64,000 nt of DNA from contig NC_052021.1 in the NCBI RefSeq assembly GCF_015832195.1, forward strand, positions 62,001 through 126,000, read 5' to 3'. The notes under the pieces are model-generated. The model was not told the origin of the DNA. It made no database searches and saw only the letters and a program-made list of their open reading frames with translations. This DNA is from Motacilla alba alba. Lineage: Eukaryota > Chordata > Aves > Passeriformes > Motacillidae. How positions within the stretch are numbered: the stretch's first letter is position 1; each line of letters begins with the position of its first letter. A program made the position numbers and the translations under genes. Below are positions 36,031-49,300 of the stretch, piece by piece.

Positions 36031-36974
36031 CACCACCCCACGTTCCTGGTCTCAGTTTGCAGAGCTCCATGGGCACTCTCAAAGCAGCCCGAGTTGGCAC
36101 AGGTGGCAGCATGTCCCTGGGCGGCATCTTGAGATCCATGGAAATCCAGCCGGCTGCCGGGCCCGAAGGGCCGAGGGCCGACCTTGTAATGACAAAGGCT
36201 TCTGCCCGGGGAAACAACACCGACAAACCCACGTTCCTGGTCTCAGTTTGAAGAACTCCGTGGGCACTCTCAAAGCAGCCCGAGTTGGCACAGGTGGCAG
36301 CTTGTCCCTGGGCGGCATCTTGATATTCGTGGAATTCCAGCAGGCTGCCGGCCCCTTAGTGTCGAGGGCCTACCTGGTACTGACAAATGCTTCTGTCTGG
36401 GAAAACAAAACCCACTAGCCCACGTTCCTGGTCTAAGTTTGCAGAGCTTCCAGGGCATTCTCAAAGAAGCCCGAGTTGGCACAGGTGGCAGCTTGTCCCT
36501 AGGCAGCATATTGATAATCGTGGAAATCCAGCCGGCAGCTTGCCTCTGAGGAACAAGGCCCTACCTGGTACTGCAAAGGCATCTGCATGAGAAAATAAAA
36601 GCCATAACATCACGTTCCTGGTCTCAGTTTGCAGAGCTCCATGGGCACTCTCAAAGCAGCGCAAGTTGGCACAAGTGGCTGCTTGTCCCTGGGCAGCATC
36701 TTGATATTTGTGGAAATCCAGCAGGCTGCCAGCCCAAAAGGGCCGAGGGCCTACCTGGTAATGACAGAGGCTTCTGCCCGGGAAAACAAAACCCACCAGC
36801 CCACGTTCCTGGTCTCAGATTGCAGAGCTCCATGGGCACTCTCAAAGCAGCCCGAGTTGGCACAGGTGGCAGCTTGTCCCTGGGCAGCATCCTGATATTC
36901 GTGGAAATCCAGCAGGCAGATGGCCCCGAAGGGCCAAGGGCCTACTTGGAACTGCAAATGCTTATGCCCGGGAA

Positions 36975-36980
36975 AATAAA
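36975..36980 (+). other. AATAAA created in an array-B monomer subfamily (example)
   Basis: In many array-B monomers the A-rich block reads GGGAAAATAAAACCC or GAGAAAATAAAAGCC, which contains the canonical polyadenylation hexamer. In array A it is rare (about 1,009 and 15,088). If these arrays are transcribed on the plus strand, such sites could end transcripts. No downstream signal is evident, so function is a guess. Confidence 0.4.
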
Positions 36981-37443
36981 ACCCACAGCCCCACGTTCCT
37001 GGTGTCAGATTGCAGAGCTCCATGGGCACTCTCAAAGCAGCCCGAGTTGGCACAGGTGGCAGCTTGTCCCTGTGCGGCATCTTGATATTCGTGGAATTCC
37101 AGTGGGCAGCCGGCCCAGAGTGGCCGTGGGCCTACCTGGTACTGACAAAGGCTTCTGCCCGGGGAACCAAATTTCCTCAACCCGAGTTCCTGGTATCAGT
37201 TTGCAGAGCTCCATGGGCACTCTCAAAGCGGATCGAGTGGCACAGGTGGCAGCTTGTCACTGGGCGGCAACTTGATATTTGTGGAAACCCAGGAAGCAGC
37301 CTGTCCCTGAAGAACAAGGCCCTACCTGGCACTGACAAAGGCTTCTGCCCGGGAAAACCAAACCCACAACCCCACGGTCGTGGTCTCAGTTTGCAGAGCT
37401 CCATGGGCACTCTCAAAGCATCCCGAGTTGGCACAGGTGGCAG

Positions 37444-37479
37444 CTTGTCCCTGGGCGGCACCTTGTCCCTGGGCGGCAC
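37444..37479 (+). repeat. 18-bp tandem duplication inside one monomer
   Basis: CTTGTCCCTGGGCGGCAC occurs twice in direct succession (37,444-37,461 and 37,462-37,479), lengthening this monomer by 18 bp. It is a multiple of 3 and looks like a replication slip. I saw it only here. Confidence 0.9.
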
Positions 37480-39534
37480 CTTGATATTCGATGAAATCCA
37501 GTCGGCAGACCGACCCGAAGGGCCGAGGGCCTACCTGGTACTGCAAATGCTTCTGCCCAGGAAAACAAAACCTACCAGCCCACATTCCTGGTCTCAGATT
37601 GAAGAGCTCCATGGGCACTCTCAAAGCAGCCCGAGTTGGCACGGGTGGCAGCTTGTCCCTGGGCGGCATCATGATATTCGTGGAAATCCAGTAGGCTGCC
37701 AGCCCAAAAGGGCCGAGGGCCTACCTGGTAATGACAGAGGCTTCTTCCCGGGAAAACAAAACCCACCAACCAACGTTCCTGGTCTCAGTTTGCAGAGCTC
37801 CATGGGCATTCTCAAAGCAGCCCGAGTTGGCACAGGTGGCAGCTTGTCCCCGAGCGGCATCTTCAGAAACGTGGCAATCCAGCCGGCAGCCTGCCCCTGA
37901 AGAACAAGGCCCTACCTGGTACTGACAAAGGCATCTGCACGAGAAAATAAAAGCCATAACCCCACGTTCCTGGTCTCAGTTTGCAGAGCTCCATGGGCAC
38001 TCTCAAAGCATCCCGAGTTGGCACGGGTGGCAGCTTGTCCCTGGGCAGCATCTTCAGATTCGTGGAAATCCAGCAGGCTGCCAGCCCAAAAGGGCCGAGA
38101 GGCTACCTGGTAATGACAGAGGCTTCTGCCCGGGAAAACAAAACCCACCAGCCCACGTTCTTGGTCTCAGTTTGCAGAGCTCCATGGGCACTCTCAAAGC
38201 AGCCCGAGTTGGCACAGGTGGCAGCTTGTCCCTGGGTGACATCTTGATATTCGTCAAAATCCAGCGGGCAGCTGGCCACGAAGGGCCAAGGGCCTACCTG
38301 GTACTGACAAAATGCTTCTGCCCGGGGAAACAAAAGCCACAACCGCACGTTACTGGTCTCAGTTTGCGGAGATTCCTGGGCATTCTCAAACAGCCCGAGT
38401 TGGCACAGGTGGCAGCTTGTCCCCGGGCGGCATCTTCAGAAAGGTGGCAATCCAGCCGGCATCCTGCCCCTGAGGAACAAGGCCCTACCTGGTACTGATA
38501 AAGGCTTCTGCACGAGAAAATAAAAGCCACAACCCCACGTTCCTGGTCTCAATTTTCAGAGCTCCATGGGCACTCTCAAAGCAGCCCGAGTTGGCAAAGG
38601 TGGCAGCTTGTCCCTGGGCAGTACCTTGATATTCGTGGAAATCCAGCAGGCAGAGAGACCCAAAGGGCCGAGGGCCTACCTGGTAATGACAAATGCTTCT
38701 GCCCGGGAAAACCAAACCCACAACCCCATGTTCCTGGTCTCAGTTTGCAGAGCTCCATGGGCACTCTCAAAGCAGCCCGAGTTGGCACAGGTGGCAGCTT
38801 GTCCCTGGGCGGCATCTTGATATTCGTGGAAACCCAGCAAGCAGCCTACCCCCAAGGGCGAGGGCCTCCCTGGTACTGATAGAGGCTTCTGCCTGGGGAA
38901 ACAAAACCCACCAGCCCACGTTCCTGGTCTCAGTTTGCAGAGCTCCATGGGCACTCTCAAAGCAGCCCGAGTTGGCACAGGTGGCTACTTGTCCCTGAGC
39001 GGCAACTGGATATACGTGAAAATCCAGCGAACAGCCGGCCAGAAAGGGCCGAAGCCCTACCTGGTACTGACAAAGGCTTCTGCCCAGGGAACCAAATTTC
39101 GTCAACCCATGTTCCTGGTCTCAGATTGCAGAGCTCCATGGGCACTCTCAAAGCAGCCCGAGTCGGCAGAGGTGACAACTTGTCCTTGGGTGGCACCTTG
39201 ATATTCGTGGAAATCCAGCAGGCAGACAGACCCGAAGGGCCGAGGGCCTACCTGGTACTGACAAATGCTTCTCTCTGGGAAAACAAAACCTAGCAGCCCA
39301 CGTTCCTGGTCTCAGTTTTCAGAGCTCCATGGGCACTCTCAAAGCAGCCCGAGTTGGCACAGGTGGCAGCTTGTCCCCGAGCGGCATCTTGAGAAACGTG
39401 GAAATCCAGCCAGCAGCCTGCCCCTGAGGAACAAGGCCCTACCTGGTACTCACAAAGGCTTCTGCCCGGGAAAACAAAAGCCATAACCCCACCTTCCTGG
39501 TCTCAATTTTCAGAGCTCCATGGGCACTCTCCAA

Positions 39535-42500
39535 GCAGCCCGAGTTGGCACAGGTGGCAGCTTGTCCCAGGACGGCATCTTGATATTCGTGGAAACCCAG
39601 GAAGCAGCCGGCCCCGGAGGGCTGAGGGACTAGCTGGCACAGACAAATGCTTCTCTCTGGGAAAACAAAACCCACCAGCCCACGTTACTGGTCTCAATTT
39701 TCAGAGCTCCATGGGCACTCTCAAAGCAGCCCGAGTTGGCACAGGTGGCAGCTTGTCCCTGGGCAACATCTTGATATCCGGGGAAATCCAGGTGGCAGCC
39801 AGCCACGAAGGGCCGAGGGCCTACCGGGTAATGACAAAGGCTTCTGCCCGGGGAAACAAAATCCAGAACCCCACGTTCTAGGTCTCAGTTTGCAGAACTC
39901 CATGGGAACTCTCAAAGCAGCCCGAGTTGGCACAGGTGGCAGCTTGTCCCTGGGCGACATCTTGATATTCATGGAAATGCAGCAGGTAGCCGGCGCCGAA
40001 GGGCCAAGGGCCTACCTGGTACAGCAAATGCTTATGCCCGGGAAAATAAAACATACCAGCCCCAGGTTCCTGGTGTCAGATTGCAGAGCTCTATGGGCAC
40101 TCACAAAGCAGCCCGAGTTGGTACAGGTGGCAGCTTGTCCCTCGGCGGCATCTTGATATTCGTGGAAACCCAGCAAGCAGCCTACCCCCAAGGGCGAGGG
40201 CCTACCTTGTACTGACAGAGGCTTCTGCCTGGGGAAACAAAACCCACCACCCCACGTTCCTGGTCTGAAATTGCAGAGCTCCATGGGCACTCTCAAAGCA
40301 GCCCGAGTTGGCACAGGTGGCAGCTTGTCACTGGGCGGAAACTTGATATACGTGAAAATCCAGCGGTCAGCCGGCCAGAAAGGGCCGAAGCCCTACCTGG
40401 TACTGACAAAGGCTTCTGCCCGGGGAACCAAATTTCGTCAACCCATGTTCCTGGTCTCAGTTTGCAGAGCTCCATGGGCACTCTCAAAGCAGCCCGAGTT
40501 GGCACAGGTGGCAGCTTGTCCCCGAGCGGCATCTTCAGAAACGTGGCAATCCAGCCGGCAGCCTGCCCCTGAGGAACAAGGCCCTACCTGGTACTGACAA
40601 AGGCATCTGCACGAGAAAATAAAAGCCATAATCCCACGTTCCTGGTCTCAATTTTCAGAGCTCCATGGGCACTCTCAAAGCAGCCCGAGTTGGCACGTGT
40701 GGCAGCTCGTCCCTGGGCAGTACATCTTGATATTCGTGGAAATCTAGCAGGCAGACAGACCCGAAGGGCCGAGGGCATACCTGGTAATGACAAAGGCTTC
40801 TGCCCGGGAAAACAAAACCTACCAGCCCACGTTCCTGATCTCATTCTGCAGAGCTCCATGGGCACTCTAAAAGCAGCCCGAGTTGGCACGGGTGGCAGCT
40901 TGTCCCTGGGCGGAATCTTGATATTCGTGGAAATCCAGCAGGCAGCCTGCCCCGAAGGGCCGAGGGCCGACTTGGCACTGCAAATGCTTATGCCCGGGAA
41001 AATAAAACCCACAACCCCACGTTCCTGGTGTCAGATTGCAGAGCTCCATGGGCACTCTCAAAGCAGCCCGAGTTGGCACAGGTGGCAGCTTGTCCCTGGG
41101 CGGCATCTTAATATTCGTGGAATTCCAGTGGGCAGCCGGCCCAGAGTGACCGAGGGCCTACCTGGTACTGACAAAGGCTTCTGCCCGGGGAACCAAATTT
41201 CGTCAACCCCACGTTCCTGGTCTCAGTTTTCAGAGCTCCATGGGCACTCTCATAGCGGCCCGAGTTGGTACAGGTGGCAGGTTGTCCTTGGGTGGCATCT
41301 TGATATTCGTGGAAATCCTGCAGGCAGCCTGCCCCTGAGGAACAAGGCCCTACCTGATACTGACAAAGGCTTCTTCCCTTGGTAACGAAACCCACCACCC
41401 CGCGTTCCTGGTCTCAGTTTGCAGAGCTCCAAGTTGCAGGTTGTCCCTCGGCAGCATCTTAAGAAATGTGGAAATCCAGCCGGCTGCGTACCCCTGAGGA
41501 ACAAGGCCCTACCTGGTACTGACAAAGGCTTCTGCACGAGAAAATACAAGCCATAACCCCACGTTCCTGGCCTCCGTTTACAGAGCTCCATGGGAACTCT
41601 CAAAGCAGCCCGAGTTGGCACGTGTGGCAGCTTGTCCCTGGGCAGTACCTTGATATTCGTGGAAATCCAGCAGGCAGACAGACCCGAAGGGCCGAGGGCC
41701 TGCCTGGTATTGCAAATGCTTCTGCCCGGGAAAACAAAACACACCAGCCCACGTTCCTGGTCTCAGTTTGCAGAGCTCCATGGGCACTCTCAAAGCAGCC
41801 CGAGTTGGCACAGGTGGCAGCTTGTCCCTGGGCGGCATCATGATATTCGTGGAAATCCAGTAGGCTGCAAGACCAAAAGGGCCGAGGGCCTACCGGGTAA
41901 TGACAGAGGCTTCTGCCCGGGAAAACAAAACCCACCACCCAACGTTCCTGGTCTCAGTTTCCAGAGCTCCATGGGCATTCTCAAAGCAGCCCGAGTTGGC
42001 ACAGGTGGCAGCTTGTCCCTGGGCGGCATCTTGATATTCGTCAAAATCCAGCGGGCAGCCGGCCACGAAGGGCCAAGGGCCTACCTGGTACTGAAACTGC
42101 TTCTGCCCGGGGAAACAAAAGCCACAACCGCACGTTACTGGTCACAGTTTGCAGAGCTTCCTGGGCATTCTCAAAGCAGCCCGAGTTGGCACAGGTGGCA
42201 GCCTGTCCCCGTGCGGCATCTTCAGAAACGCGGCAATCCAGCCAGCAGCCTGCCCCTAAAGAACAAGGCCCTACCTGGTACTGACAAAGGCTTCTGCACG
42301 AGAAAATAAAAGCCATAACCCCACGTTCCTGGTCTCAATTTTCAGAGCTCCATGGGAACTCTAAAAGCAGCCCGAGTTGCCACAGGTGGCAGCTTGTCCC
42401 TGGGCAGTACATTGATATTCGTGGAAATCCAGCAGGCAGACAGACCTGAAGGGCCGAGGGCCTACCTGGTAATGACAGAGGCTTCTGCCCGGGAAAACAA

Positions 42501-45500
42501 AACCTACCAGCCCACGTTCCTGATCTCAGTCTGCAGAGCTCCATGGGCACTCTAAAAGCAGCCCGAGTTGGCACAGGTGGCAGCTTGTCCCTGGGCGGCA
42601 TCTTGATATTCGTGGAAATCCAGAAGGCAGACGGCCCCGAAGGGCCGAGGGCCTACCTGGCACTGCAAATGCTTATGCACGGGAAAATAAAACCCACAAC
42701 CCCACGTTCCTGGTGTCAGATTGCAGAGCTCCATGGGCACTCTCAAAGCAGCCTGAGTTGGCACAGGAGCCAGCTGGTCCCTGGGCGGCATCTTGATATT
42801 CGTGGAAATCCAGCAGGCTGCCAGCCCAAAAGGGCCGAGAGGCTACCTGGTAATGACAAAGGCTTCTGCCCGGGAAAACAAAACCCACCAGCCGACGTTC
42901 TTGGTCTGAGTTTGCAGAGCTCCATGGGCACTCTCAAAGCAGCCCGAGTTGGCACAGGGGGCAGCTTGTCCCAGGGCGGCATCTTGATATTCGTCAAAAT
43001 CCAGCGGGCAGCCGGCCACGAAGGGCCAAGGCCCTACCTGGTACTGACAAAGGCTTCTGCACGAGAAAATAAAAGCCATAACCCCACGTTCCTGGTCACA
43101 ATTTTCAGAGCTCCATGGGCACTCTCAAAGCAGCCCGAGTTGGCACAGGTGGCAGCTTGTCCCTGGGCGGCATCTTGATATTCGTGGAAACCCAGCAAGC
43201 AGCCTACCCCCAAGGGCGAGGGCCTACCTGGTACTGATAGAGTCTTCTGCCTGGGGAAACAAAACCCACCAGCCCACGTTCCTGGTCTCAGATTGCAGAG
43301 CTCCATGGGCACTCTCAAAGCAGCCCGAGTTGGAACGGGTGGCTACTTGTCCCTGGGCGGCAACTGGATATACGTGAAAATCCAGCGAACAGCCGGCCAG
43401 AAAGGGCCGAAGCCCTACCTGGTACTGACAACGGCTTCTGCCCAGGGAACCAAATTTCGTCAACCCATGTTCCTGGTCTCAGATTGCAGAGCTCCATGGG
43501 CACTCTCAAAGCAGCCCAATTCGGCAGAGTTGACAACTTGTCCCTGGGTGGCACCTTGATATTCGTGGAAATCCAGCAGGCAGACAGACCCGAAGGGCCA
43601 AGGGCCTACCTGGTACTGACAAATGCTTCTCTCTGGGAAAACAAAACCTAGCAGCCCACGTTCCTGGTCTCAGTTTGCAGAGCTCCATGGGCACTCTCAA
43701 AGCAGCCCGAGTTGACACAGGTGGCAGCTTTTCCCTCGGCGGCATCTTCAGATTGTTGGAAATCCAGCCGGCAGCCTCCCCCTGAGGAACAAGGCCCTAC
43801 CTGGTACTGACAAAGGCTTCTGCCCGGGAAAACAAAAGCCATAACCCCACGTTCCTGGTCTCAGTTTTCAGAGCTCCATGGGCACTCTCCAAGCAGCCCG
43901 AGTTGGCACAGGTGGCAGCTTGTCCCAGGGCGGCATCTTGATATTCGTGGAAACCCAGGAAGCAGCCGGCCCCGGAGGGCTGAGGGACTAGCTGGCACAG
44001 ACAAATGCTTCTCTCTGGGAAAACAAAACCCACTACCCCACGTTACTGGTCTCAATTTTCAGAGCTCCATGGGCACTCTCAAAGCAGCCCGAGTTGGCAC
44101 AGGTGGCAGCTTGTCCCTGGGCAACATCTTGATATCCGGGGAAATCCAGGTGGCAGCCGGCCACGAAGTGCCGAGGGCCTACCGGGTAATGACAAAGGCT
44201 TCTGCCCGGGGAAACAAAATCCAGAACCCCACGTTCTAGGTCTCAGTTTGCAGAACTCCATGGGAACTCTCAAAGCAGCCCGAGTTGGCACATGTGGCAG
44301 CTTGTCCCTGGGAAGCATCTTGATATTCATGGAAATGCAGCAGGTAGCCGGCCCCGAAGGGCCAAGGGCCTACCTGGTACTGCAAATGCTTATGCCCGGG
44401 AAAATAAAACATACCAGCCCCAGGTTCCTGGTCTCAGATTGCAGAGCTCTATGGGCACTCTCAAAGCAGCCCGAGTTGGTACAGGTGGCAGCTTGTCCCT
44501 CGGCGGCATCTTGATATTCGTGGAAACCCAGCAAGCAGCCTACCCCCAAGGGCGAGGGCCTACCTTGTACTGACAGAGGTTTCTGCCTGGGGAAACAAAA
44601 CCTACCAGCCCACGTTCCTGATCTGAAATTGCAGAGCTCCATGGGCACTCTCAAAGCAGCCCGAGTTGGCACAGGTGGCAGCTTGTCACTGGGCGGAAAC
44701 TTGATATACGTGAAAATCCAGCGGTCAGCCGGCCAGAAAGGGCCGAAGCCCTATGTGGTACTAACAAAGGCTTCTGCCCAGGGAACCAAATTTCGTCAAC
44801 CCATGTTCCTGGTCTCAGTTTGCAGAGCTCCATGGGCACTCTCAAAGCAGCCCGAGTTGGCACAGGTGGCAGCTTGTCCCTGGGCGGCACCTTGATATTC
44901 GTGGAAATCCAGTCGGCAGACCGACCCGAAGGTCTGAGGGCCTACCTGGTACTGACAAATGCTTCTGCCCAGGAAAACAAAACCTACAAGCCCACGTTCC
45001 TGGTCTCAGATTGCAGAGCTCCATGGGCACTCTCAAAGCAGCCCGCGTTGGCACGGGTGGCAGCTTGTGCCTGGGCGGCATCTTGATATTGGTGGAAATC
45101 CAGCAGGCTGCCAGCCCAAAAGGGCCGAGGGCCTACCTGGTAATGACAGAGGCTTCTGCCCGGGAAAACAAAACCCACCACCCCACGTTCCAGGTCTCAG
45201 TTTGCAGAGCTCCATGGGCACTCTCAAAGCATCCCGAGTTGGCACAGGTGGCAGCTTCTCCCTGGGCAGCATCTTGATATTCGTCAAAATCCAGCGGGCA
45301 GCCGGCCACGAAGGGCCGAGGGCCTACCTGGTCTTGAAAATGCTTCTGCCCGGGGAAACAAAAGCCACAACCGCACGTTACTGGTCTCAGTTTGCGGAGC
45401 TTCCTGGGCATTCTCAAAGCAGCCCGAGTTGGCACGTGTGGCAGCTCGTCCCTGGGCAGTACATTGATATTTGTGGAAATCCAGCAGGCAGACAGACCCG

Positions 45501-46372
45501 AAGGGCCGAGGGCCTACCTGGTAATGACAAAGGCTTCTGCCCGGGAAAACAAAACCTACCAGCCCACGTTCCTGATCTCATTCTGCAGAGCTCCATGGGC
45601 ACTCTAAAAGCAGCCCGAGTTGGCACGGGTGGCAGCTTGTCCCTGGGCGGTATCTTGATATTCGTGGAAATCCAGCAGGCAGCCTGCCCCGAAGGGCCGA
45701 GGGCCGACCTGGCACTGCAAATGCTTATGCCCGGGAAAATAAAACCCACAACCCCACGTTCCTGGTGTCAGATTTCAGAGCTCCATGGGCACTCTCAAAG
45801 CAGCCCGAGTTGGCACAGGTGGCAGCTTGTCCCTGGGCGGCATCTTGATATTCGTGGAATTCCAGTGGGCAGCCGGCCCAGAGTGACCGAGGGCCTACCT
45901 GGTACTGACAAAGGCTTCTGCCCGGGGAACCAAATTTCGTCAACCCCTGTTCCTGGTCTCAGTTTTCAGAGCTCCATGGGCACTCTCATAGCGGCCCAAG
46001 TTGGTACAGGTGGCAGCTTGTCCTTGGGAGGCATCTTGATATTCGTGGAAATCCTGCAGGCAGCCTGCCCCTGAGGAACAAGGCCCTACCTGATACTGAC
46101 AAAGGCTTCTTCCCTTGGTAACGAAACCCACCACCCCGCGTTCCTGGTCTCAGTTTGCAGAGCTCCATGGGCACGCTCAACGAAGCCCAAGTTGGCACAG
46201 GTGGCAGGTTGTCCCTCGGCAGCATCTTAAGAAATGTGGAAATCCAGCCGGCTGCGTGCCCCTGAGGAACAAGGCCCGACGTGGTACTGACAAAGGCTTC
46301 TGCACGAGAAAATACAAGCCATAACCCCACGTTCCTGGCCTCCGTTTACAGAGCTCCATGGGAACTCTCAAA
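39535..46372 (+). repeat. 6,838-bp tandem duplication, copy 1 (36 monomers)
   Basis: The whole block recurs at +6,838 bp, so each feature has its twin: for example the blocks at 39,647, 40,271, 41,590, 44,005 and 44,959 match 46,485, 47,109, 48,428, 50,843 and 51,797. The left limit is where CTCCAAGCAGCC (near 39,530) differs from CTCAAAGCAGCC (near 46,368). Two differences I could place are C at 41,447 against A at 48,285, and A at 43,715 against G at 50,553. Identity is therefore very high, implying a recent event or an assembly artefact. Confidence 0.92.
41401..41460 (+). repeat. Shortened monomer with internal deletion (also at 48,239-48,298)
   Basis: Here GCAGAGCTCC runs straight into AAGTTGCAGGTTGTCC. 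The related full-length monomer near 46,156 has about 31 more bases between these points. The shortened form is present at the same place in both copies of the 6,838-bp block, so the deletion came before that duplication. Confidence 0.85.
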
Positions 46373-49300
46373 GCAGCCCGAGTTGGCACAGGTGGCAGCT
46401 TGTCCCAGGACGGCATCTTGATATTCGTGGAAACCCAGGAAGCAGCCGGCCCCGGAGGGCTGAGGGACTAGCTGGCACAGACAAATGCTTCTCTCTGGGA
46501 AAACAAAACCCACCAGCCCACGTTACTGGTCTCAATTTTCAGAGCTCCATGGGCACTCTCAAAGCAGCCCGAGTTGGCACAGGTGGCAGCTTGTCCCTGG
46601 GCAACATCTTGATATCCGGGGAAATCCAGGTGGCAGCCAGCCACGAAGGGCCGAGGGCCTACCGGGTAATGACAAAGGCTTCTGCCCGGGGAAACAAAAT
46701 CCAGAACCCCACGTTCTAGGTCTCAGTTTGCAGAACTCCATGGGAACTCTCAAAGCAGCCCGAGTTGGCACAGGTGGCAGCTTGTCCCTGGGCGACATCT
46801 TGATATTCATGGAAATGCAGCAGGTAGCCGGCGCCGAAGGGCCAAGGGCCTACCTGGTACAGCAAATGCTTATGCCCGGGAAAATAAAACATACCAGCCC
46901 CAGGTTCCTGGTGTCAGATTGCAGAGCTCTATGGGCACTCACAAAGCAGCCCGAGTTGGTACAGGTGGCAGCTTGTCCCTCGGCGGCATCTTGATATTCG
47001 TGGAAACCCAGCAAGCAGCCTACCCCCAAGGGCGAGGGCCTACCTTGTACTGACAGAGGCTTCTGCCTGGGGAAACAAAACCCACCACCCCACGTTCCTG
47101 GTCTGAAATTGCAGAGCTCCATGGGCACTCTCAAAGCAGCCCGAGTTGGCACAGGTGGCAGCTTGTCACTGGGCGGAAACTTGATATACGTGAAAATCCA
47201 GCGGTCAGCCGGCCAGAAAGGGCCGAAGCCCTACCTGGTACTGACAAAGGCTTCTGCCCGGGGAACCAAATTTCGTCAACCCATGTTCCTGGTCTCAGTT
47301 TGCAGAGCTCCATGGGCACTCTCAAAGCAGCCCGAGTTGGCACAGGTGGCAGCTTGTCCCCGAGCGGCATCTTCAGAAACGTGGCAATCCAGCCGGCAGC
47401 CTGCCCCTGAGGAACAAGGCCCTACCTGGTACTGACAAAGGCATCTGCACGAGAAAATAAAAGCCATAATCCCACGTTCCTGGTCTCAATTTTCAGAGCT
47501 CCATGGGCACTCTCAAAGCAGCCCGAGTTGGCACGTGTGGCAGCTCGTCCCTGGGCAGTACATCTTGATATTCGTGGAAATCTAGCAGGCAGACAGACCC
47601 GAAGGGCCGAGGGCATACCTGGTAATGACAAAGGCTTCTGCCCGGGAAAACAAAACCTACCAGCCCACGTTCCTGATCTCATTCTGCAGAGCTCCATGGG
47701 CACTCTAAAAGCAGCCCGAGTTGGCACGGGTGGCAGCTTGTCCCTGGGCGGAATCTTGATATTCGTGGAAATCCAGCAGGCAGCCTGCCCCGAAGGGCCG
47801 AGGGCCGACTTGGCACTGCAAATGCTTATGCCCGGGAAAATAAAACCCACAACCCCACGTTCCTGGTGTCAGATTGCAGAGCTCCATGGGCACTCTCAAA
47901 GCAGCCCGAGTTGGCACAGGTGGCAGCTTGTCCCTGGGCGGCATCTTAATATTCGTGGAATTCCAGTGGGCAGCCGGCCCAGAGTGACCGAGGGCCTACC
48001 TGGTACTGACAAAGGCTTCTGCCCGGGGAACCAAATTTCGTCAACCCCACGTTCCTGGTCTCAGTTTTCAGAGCTCCATGGGCACTCTCATAGCGGCCCG
48101 AGTTGGTACAGGTGGCAGGTTGTCCTTGGGTGGCATCTTGATATTCGTGGAAATCCTGCAGGCAGCCTGCCCCTGAGGAACAAGGCCCTACCTGATACTG
48201 ACAAAGGCTTCTTCCCTTGGTAACGAAACCCACCACCCCGCGTTCCTGGTCTCAGTTTGCAGAGCTCCAAGTTGCAGGTTGTCCATCGGCAGCATCTTAA
48301 GAAATGTGGAAATCCAGCCGGCTGCGTACCCCTGAGGAACAAGGCCCTACCTGGTACTGACAAAGGCTTCTGCACGAGAAAATACAAGCCATAACCCCAC
48401 GTTCCTGGCCTCCGTTTACAGAGCTCCATGGGAACTCTCAAAGCAGCCCGAGTTGGCACGTGTGGCAGCTTGTCCCTGGGCAGTACCTTGATATTCGTGG
48501 AAATCCAGCAGGCAGACAGACCCGAAGGGCCGAGGGCCTGCCTGGTATTGCAAATGCTTCTGCCCGGGAAAACAAAACACACCAGCCCACGTTCCTGGTC
48601 TCAGTTTGCAGAGCTCCATGGGCACTCTCAAAGCAGCCCGAGTTGGCACAGGTGGCAGCTTGTCCCTGGGCGGCATCATGATATTCGTGGAAATCCAGTA
48701 GGCTGCAAGACCAAAAGGGCCGAGGGCCTACCGGGTAATGACAGAGGCTTCTGCCCGGGAAAACAAAACCCACCACCCAACGTTCCTGGTCTCAGTTTCC
48801 AGAGCTCCATGGGCATTCTCAAAGCAGCCCGAGTTGGCACAGGTGGCAGCTTGTCCCTGGGCGGCATCTTGATATTCGTCAAAATCCAGCGGGCAGCCGG
48901 CCACGAAGGGCCAAGGGCCTACCTGGTACTGAAACTGCTTCTGCCCGGGGAAACAAAAGCCACAACCGCACGTTACTGGTCACAGTTTGCAGAGCTTCCT
49001 GGGCATTCTCAAAGCAGCCCGAGTTGGCACAGGTGGCAGCCTGTCCCCGTGCGGCATCTTCAGAAACGCGGCAATCCAGCCAGCAGCCTGCCCCTAAAGA
49101 ACAAGGCCCTACCTGGTACTGACAAAGGCTTCTGCACGAGAAAATAAAAGCCATAACCCCACGTTCCTGGTCTCAATTTTCAGAGCTCCATGGGAACTCT
49201 AAAAGCAGCCCGAGTTGCCACAGGTGGCAGCTTGTCCCTGGGCAGTACATTGATATTCGTGGAAATCCAGCAGGCAGACAGACCTGAAGGGCCGAGGGCC

